Part shown: positions 63,385 to 64,000 of the stretch, in pieces
Layout: every line of letters begins with the position of its first letter
Position numbering within the stretch: position 1 is the first letter of the stretch
Assembly: GCF_039542905.1 (NCBI RefSeq)
Contig: NZ_BAABIS010000001.1
Location: forward strand, 3,906,001 to 3,970,000
Direction of reading: 5' to 3'
From: Kitasatospora terrestris
GTDB lineage: Bacteria; Actinomycetota; Actinomycetes; Streptomycetales; Streptomycetaceae
Length of the DNA stretch: 64,000 nt
Translations under genes and position numbers: made by a program
Notes under the pieces: model-generated
The model's database searches: none
Told to the model about the DNA's origin: nothing
Seen by the model: the letters and a program-made list of their open reading frames with translations, nothing else

Positions 63385-64000
63385 TCAGCAGGCCTCGGCC
63401 TGCTCACCGAGCTCCTGCAGGGTGTGGAAGCCGCGGGCGGCGGAGACCAGGGTGACGTGGTGGTGCCAGCCCCGGAAGGAGCGGCCCTCGAAGTCGCCGA
63501 GGCCGTACTCGCGGTGCAGGCGTTCGCAGCCGCGGGCCGAGTGGTGGCGCAGCTCGGCCAGCGCTACGGTCTCGGCGAGCTGCTCGGCGGGCAGGTTGGT
63601 CAGCCAGTAGGTGCGCGGCTTGGGCCGGCCGAACGGCCACTCGGCGATCAGGTGCCGGACCCGGCCGCCGGCCGCGCGCCGGTCGCCGGGGGCGGCGGGG
63701 CCGCCGGGCAGCCGGACGGCGAGGAACTGGGAGCGCCGGACGTTGGCGGCCGGTGCGTCGCGCCAGGCGATCACCTCGCGGTGGGCCCGGTCGAGCAGGG
63801 CGTGCGCGACCTCGGCGACGGTGCGGGTGTGCGGCGCGCGGTGGTGCACGCCGACCCGGACCGGGTGCCGTCCGACCGGGATGTGGCTGGCCGCGCCGAC
63901 CTCCAGCAGGTAGCCGAGGCCGCGGTCCTCCAGGCCCAGCAGCAGCGGTTCGACCTGGGACTCCATGGTCCAGTCGGCGAGCACCGGGGCCTGGGGCAGG
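63385..64000 (-). CDS. IS701-type DDE transposase (partial, C-terminal part)
   Basis: 205 codons in the window; the N-terminus lies beyond 64000. The reading frame continues past the internal GTG at 63984. LADWTMESQVEPLL...GLGYLLEVG corresponds to a catalytic Asp region; LIAEWPFGRPKPRTYWLTNLP and the closing FEGRSFRGWHHHVTL are typical of IS701/DDE_5 transposases (for comparison FEGRSWRGFHHH in family members). The element appears intact to its stop. It lies directly behind crp at a suspected rearrangement boundary. Confidence 0.75.
   Translation of the reverse strand, partial: LPQAPVLADWTMESQVEPLLLGLEDRGLGYLLEVGAASHIPVGRHPVRVGVHHRAPHTRTVAEVAHALLDRAHREVIAWRDAPAANVRRSQFLAVRLPGGPAAPGDRRAAGGRVRHLIAEWPFGRPKPRTYWLTNLPAEQLAETVALAELRHHSARGCERLHREYGLGDFEGRSFRGWHHHVTLVSAARGFHTLQELGEQAEAC

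Overview
The window is high-GC (roughly three quarters G+C) actinobacterial chromosome. Gene content and order identify the family as Streptomycetaceae (Streptomyces or, at a guess, Kitasatospora): bldG with its partner anti-sigma gene, ssd-tad pilus genes, acsA, nhaA, marP, nth, wblA and crp are all present. These closely follow, from memory, the SCO3545-SCO3582 segment of S. coelicolor. Genes start with ATG, GTG or TTG, several look leaderless, and I found one TTA codon in a called gene. No rRNA, tRNA, CRISPR array or prophage was recognised.

Region 1 (1-12.2 kb): the edge of a probable methyltransferase gene, a small lipoprotein, a cyclophilin-like protein, the anti-sigma factor and BldG (developmental partner-switching), then a divergent MrfA-type helicase. 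Convergent with the helicase is a tightly coupled minus-strand Tad/Flp-type secretion operon (ssd, tadA, a 33-residue membrane micro-ORF, tadB, tadC, DUF4244, tadE, tadE-like). Region 2 (12.2-31.6 kb): HAD phosphatase, a degenerate Fic-like protein, a CooC-like ATPase, a SulP-carbonic anhydrase fusion, an NlpC/P60-like protein, acsA, a serine hydrolase with a TTA codon and pentapeptide repeats, nhaA, a holin-X-like protein, an alpha/beta hydrolase without its nucleophile, a membrane hydrolase, marP, DUF4389, a CoA-type NUDIX enzyme and nth.

Region 3 (31.6-53.9 kb) is accessory relative to the remembered S. coelicolor order. It holds a PEP mutase/isocitrate lyase-like enzyme with a divergent ArsR-type regulator; a malonyltransferase-like protein whose catalytic Ser is Gly; an XRE regulator; a TMEM175-like protein; and a divergent cluster of EthD, muconolactone-isomerase-like, DJ-1, ThDP enzyme and DJ-1 genes. 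Next come alpha-glucan genes (glgE, maltokinase, glgB, phosphohexomutase, GT4 synthase) without treS. Between the last two lies an XRE-TPR regulator divergent from a 61-residue secreted peptide gene, with clear palindromes between them: the best candidate for an undescribed signalling system. A cation/proton antiporter and a secreted repeat protein close the region.

Region 4 (53.9-64 kb): YqeY, a class A PBP, wblA, two ArsA-like ATPases, DUF4177, RidA, NUDIX, a metallo-beta-lactamase-fold protein and crp. This block runs in the opposite order to that expected next to nth, and the window ends in an IS701-type transposase. Together these suggest an inversion or insertion between nth and crp. 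Strong hairpin terminators separate most convergent pairs.
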